Source of the DNA: Anaerotruncus massiliensis (ex Togo et al. 2026)
GTDB taxonomy: Bacteria > Bacillota > Clostridia > Oscillospirales > Ruminococcaceae
Length of the DNA: 64,000 nt
Assembly: GCF_900199635.1 (NCBI RefSeq)
Contig: NZ_LT962687.1
Coordinates: 1,721,501-1,785,500 of the forward strand
Direction: 5' to 3'
Below, piece by piece: positions 61,880 to 64,000 of the stretch (position 1 is its first letter; the number at the start of each line of letters is the position of its first letter). A program made the translations under genes and the position numbers. The notes under the pieces are model-generated. The model worked only from the letters and a program-made list of their open reading frames with translations, had not been told where the DNA came from and ran no database searches.

Positions 61880-62001
61880 GCGGCGCGAATCCGGGGACGG
61901 AGCGGCGGAGCCGCGCTTCGCGCGGGCGGCGGTCCTTCGGACCGGCGCAATCACGTCCCGCCTCCGGCGGGGCGCGATTCTCCGCCGCCCGCCCCGCGCG
62001 A
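61880..62001. other. hairpin-dense intergenic sequence
   Basis: About 120 bases with several TTC(G)-looped stems (CGCGC-TTC-GCGCG, GGTCC-TTCG-GACC, CCCGCC-TCC-GGCGGG) nested within larger GGCGG/CCGCC complementarity. No coding signal and no promoter. Confidence 0.5.
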
Positions 62002-62029
62002 AAACGCCGCCGGTTTCCCGGCGGCGTTT
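62002..62029 (-). terminator. terminator of lysC
   Basis: Stem AAACGCCGCCGG with CCGGCGGCGTTT, loop TTTC, just after the lysC stop at 62039. Confidence 0.85.
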
Positions 62030-62038
62030 GTATCTCTC

Positions 62039-63244
62039 TCAGAGGTCGAAGGCGTCGTGGATGGCGCTGACGGCGCGTTCGCCGTCGGCGAGCGCCACGA
62101 GCACCGAAATCTTGATCTCGCTCGTGGAGATCATCTGGATGTTGACGTTCGCTTCCGAGAGCGCCTCGAACATCTTGGAAGCGACGCCGGGATTGGACTG
62201 CATCCCCGCGCCCACGATCGAGACTTTGGAGATGTTGTCGTCGCAGATGATGCCCTTGCCGCCGCAGCGCTCGTTGATGTCCTCCATCAGTTCGAGCGCG
62301 AGCTGCTTGTTGGAGCGGTTGACGGTAAAGCTGATGTCCTTGGTATCGTCACGGCCGATCGACTGGAGGATGATGTCGACGTTAACCTTTTTCGCGGCAA
62401 GCTGGGAGAAGATTTTGAACGCGATTCCGGGCTGGTCGGGCACCCCGATGATCGAAATGCGGGCCACGTCGTTATCGCGCGCCACCCCTCTGATGAGCAT
62501 CTTTTCCACTTTGACAGCCTCCTTAATCTTGGTGCCGGGGTTCTTGGTGTAGCTGGAGAGCACCTCCAGGTTGACATTGTATTTTTTCGCCATCTCCACC
62601 GAGCGGTTGTGGAGCACCCCCGCGCCGAGCGTCGCGAGCTCGAGCATCTCGTCGTAGGTGATCTCGTCGAGCTTATGCGCGCCGGGAACAAGCCGCGGGT
62701 CGGCGGTGTACACGCCGTCGACGTCGGTGTAGATCTGGCAGAGGTCCGCGTGCAGCGCCGCCGCCAGCGCGACCGCGCTCGTATCCGAACCGCCGCGCCC
62801 GAGGGTGGTGATATCGTCATAGCGGTTGATCCCCTGGAATCCCGCCACGATCACGATGTTGCGTTTGGCAAGCTCGTTGTCGAGCCGCTCCTTGTTGATG
62901 CGGCGGATGCGCGCCGCGCCGTGGGTGGAATCGCTCAGGAAACCGGCCTGCCACCCCGTCAGCGAGATGACCGGCAGCCCCATCCGCTCGATGGCCATCG
63001 CCAGCAGCGACATGGAAATCTGCTCGCCCGTGGAGAGCAGAACGTCCATCTCCCGCTTGGATGCCATCGGATTGATCTCCTGCGCCTTGGCAATGAGGTC
63101 GTCGGTCGTGTCGCCCTGCGCGGACACCACCGCCACCACGTTGTTTCCCGCGCGGTAGGTGTCGGAGATGATCTGCGCCACGTTGAAGATGCGTTCGGAA
63201 TCCTTCACGGACGACCCGCCGAACTTCTGTACAACCAGGTTCAT
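62039..63244 (-). CDS. lysC: aspartate kinase
   Basis: 401 residues, monofunctional. N-terminal VVQKFGGSSVKDSERI, VVSAQGDTTDDLI, GRGGSDTSAVALAAAL and the substrate region TDVDGVYTADPR. The C-terminal part from about 265 carries two ACT domains (ISIIGVPDQPGIAF, VSIVGAGMQSNPGVASKMF), so it is likely inhibited by lysine or threonine. Phosphorylates aspartate at the entry to Lys, Thr and Met synthesis. Downstream of thrB. Confidence 0.96.
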   Translation of the reverse strand: MNLVVQKFGGSSVKDSERIFNVAQIISDTYRAGNNVVAVVSAQGDTTDDLIAKAQEINPMASKREMDVLLSTGEQISMSLLAMAIERMGLPVISLTGWQAGFLSDSTHGAARIRRINKERLDNELAKRNIVIVAGFQGINRYDDITTLGRGGSDTSAVALAAALHADLCQIYTDVDGVYTADPRLVPGAHKLDEITYDEMLELATLGAGVLHNRSVEMAKKYNVNLEVLSSYTKNPGTKIKEAVKVEKMLIRGVARDNDVARISIIGVPDQPGIAFKIFSQLAAKKVNVDIILQSIGRDDTKDISFTVNRSNKQLALELMEDINERCGGKGIICDDNISKVSIVGAGMQSNPGVASKMFEALSEANVNIQMISTSEIKISVLVALADGERAVSAIHDAFDL

Positions 63245-63273
63245 ATGGTTTTCCTCCAGATCTATGTAGTACG

Positions 63274-63468
63274 CCCGGGGGAACTTTTGAAAAAGTTCCC
63301 CCGGGACCCCTTCAAAACTTTACGTCAGGCCGGCCGCCCTGCCTCAACAGCAGGCGCTGCCCGTGCTGAAAGCCGAAAGAAGCGCAACGCCCACAAAAGT
63401 CCCCCCCGGGACCCAAATCAGGCCGGCCGCCCCGCTTCGGGACGGGCGCCGCCCGTGTCCAAAAGCGA
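63274..63468. repeat. intergenic hairpin and degenerate repeat pair between thrB and lysC
   Basis: A perfect 14-base stem (63274-63287 with 63292-63305) of the CCCGGGGGAACTTT type. Its right arm merges into a unit running from CCCCCGGGACCC to CAGGCCGGCCGCCC, which recurs in shortened form at about 63402-63435. The layout resembles dispersed extragenic repeats of Clostridia, but only this locus is visible here. Confidence 0.5.
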
Positions 63469-64000
63469 TTACACCCGTTCGATAACGGTTCCGGCATTAT
63501 CTATAGACAGTGTATGCACCTGCCAGCCGTCCAGTCCCAATTCCGGGAGCCGCCGGGCGATGCAGTCGCCGAAATCGCGCAGATTCGCGTCGACAATCGC
63601 CATGATGGTGGGCCCCGCGCCGCTCAGGTAGGCCGCGTAGGCACCGAGTTGAAAGCAGGCGTCCATCACTTCCCCGCCGCCCTTCACGAGCCCCATGCGG
63701 TAGGGCTGGTGCAGGCGGTCGTCCGCCGCGACGCGCAGGTTGTGGTAGTTTCCGCTGTAGAGGGAGACGGACATGAGCGCGGCGCGGGAGAGATTGAAGA
63801 CCCCGTCCCGGCGGGGCACCGTGTCGGGCAGGACGCCGCGCGCCTTCGCGGTCGACAGCTCAAAATCGGGGATGATCGCGACAAAGCGCAGGTCGTTTTT
63901 GATCTCCTGCTTGACGTACCACACCTTTTTTCCGTCGAAGACAGCGGTGACAAGCCCGCCGGTCAGCGCGGGGGTGGAGTTGTCGGGATGCCCCTCGATC
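63469..64000 (-). CDS. thrB: homoserine kinase (5' part outside window)
   Basis: The last 177 residues of a GHMP kinase. The signature EGHPDNSTPALTGG is seen at the window edge, then the C-terminal domain with YLSGAGPTIMAIVD. Phosphorylates homoserine toward threonine. The reading frame is open to 64000 without a start, so the N-terminal ATP motif lies beyond. It is co-directional with lysC; hom and thrC may follow outside. Confidence 0.93.
   Translation of the reverse strand, partial: IEGHPDNSTPALTGGLVTAVFDGKKVWYVKQEIKNDLRFVAIIPDFELSTAKARGVLPDTVPRRDGVFNLSRAALMSVSLYSGNYHNLRVAADDRLHQPYRMGLVKGGGEVMDACFQLGAYAAYLSGAGPTIMAIVDANLRDFGDCIARRLPELGLDGWQVHTLSIDNAGTVIERV

Noticed and set aside
1-64000. 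CRISPR array, IS element or prophage
   Set aside because: No regularly spaced repeats, transposase, capsid or integrase genes were found by reading the window.

Overview
The window looks like a GC-rich member of the Clostridia, probably Oscillospiraceae-like. That placement is an inference from gene content: a class 1B PyrD/PyrK dihydroorotate dehydrogenase, a tryptophan T-box, an HPr-like protein, EFR1-type flavodoxin-ferredoxins, a PdaB-like deacetylase, a DUF4867 protein, a BMP-type nucleoside ABC importer and Gram-positive style ribosome binding sites. Two compositional zones are visible. The right part (about 20.3-64 kb) has very GC-rich third codon positions and tightly overlapping housekeeping operons. 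The left part (1-20.2 kb) is less GC-rich by eye and carries sensory and accessory genes.

Region 1-8.3 kb: a truncated PAS histidine kinase, a complete OmpR-type two-component pair, an M13 metallopeptidase lipoprotein with an SLH-like N-terminus, and a regulator with two GntR winged helices. Region 8.4-20.3 kb: an intact tRNA-Ala(CGC) at 20219-20294 and two identical chimeric copies of its 3' end (8389-8473 and 14643-14727) bound two consecutive islets. Islet 1 holds a decayed histidine kinase, an M20 peptidase, a TRAP-like permease with a 76-residue partner, a malic enzyme and a divergent LysR regulator. Islet 2 holds an Fe-S nitroreductase, an old-yellow-enzyme/FAD reductase, a TetR regulator and two tandem EFR1 proteins. 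I see no integrase in either islet.

Region 20.4-32.8 kb (minus strand): a short pyruvate-kinase-like protein, an HPr-like protein without the phosphoryl-accepting histidine, a LarA-family racemase, and a complete UMP biosynthesis operon in transcription order pyrB-pyrC-carA-carB-pyrK-pyrD-pyrF-pyrE. A 900-residue diguanylate cyclase follows at 32.9-35.6 kb. Region 35.8-48 kb is the most interesting metabolic locus. A ten-kilobase minus-strand operon encodes an L-rhamnose-isomerase homologue, a nucleoside hydrolase, a BMP lipoprotein with a NupOPQ-type ABC importer, an L-xylulokinase-like kinase, a UlaE-type 3-epimerase and an AraD-type 4-epimerase. A divergent LacI regulator and a DUF4867 protein face it. 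Together they can be read as import of a nucleoside-like compound, release of its sugar, and conversion through L-xylulose and L-ribulose 5-phosphate to D-xylulose 5-phosphate. Rhamnulokinase and rhamnulose-phosphate aldolase are absent.

Region 48-64 kb: a polysaccharide deacetylase, thioredoxin reductase, the shikimate/tyrosine operon tyrA-aroB-aroA-aroC, then a Trp-specific T-box leader controlling a trpXYZ-type ABC transporter, a small membrane protein, an ATP-grasp enzyme, two secreted lipoproteins (one with three FMN-binding-like repeats) separated by a hairpin-rich segment with its own strong promoter, and lysC with the downstream end of thrB at the window edge. No CRISPR array, rRNA, IS transposase or replication origin was seen.
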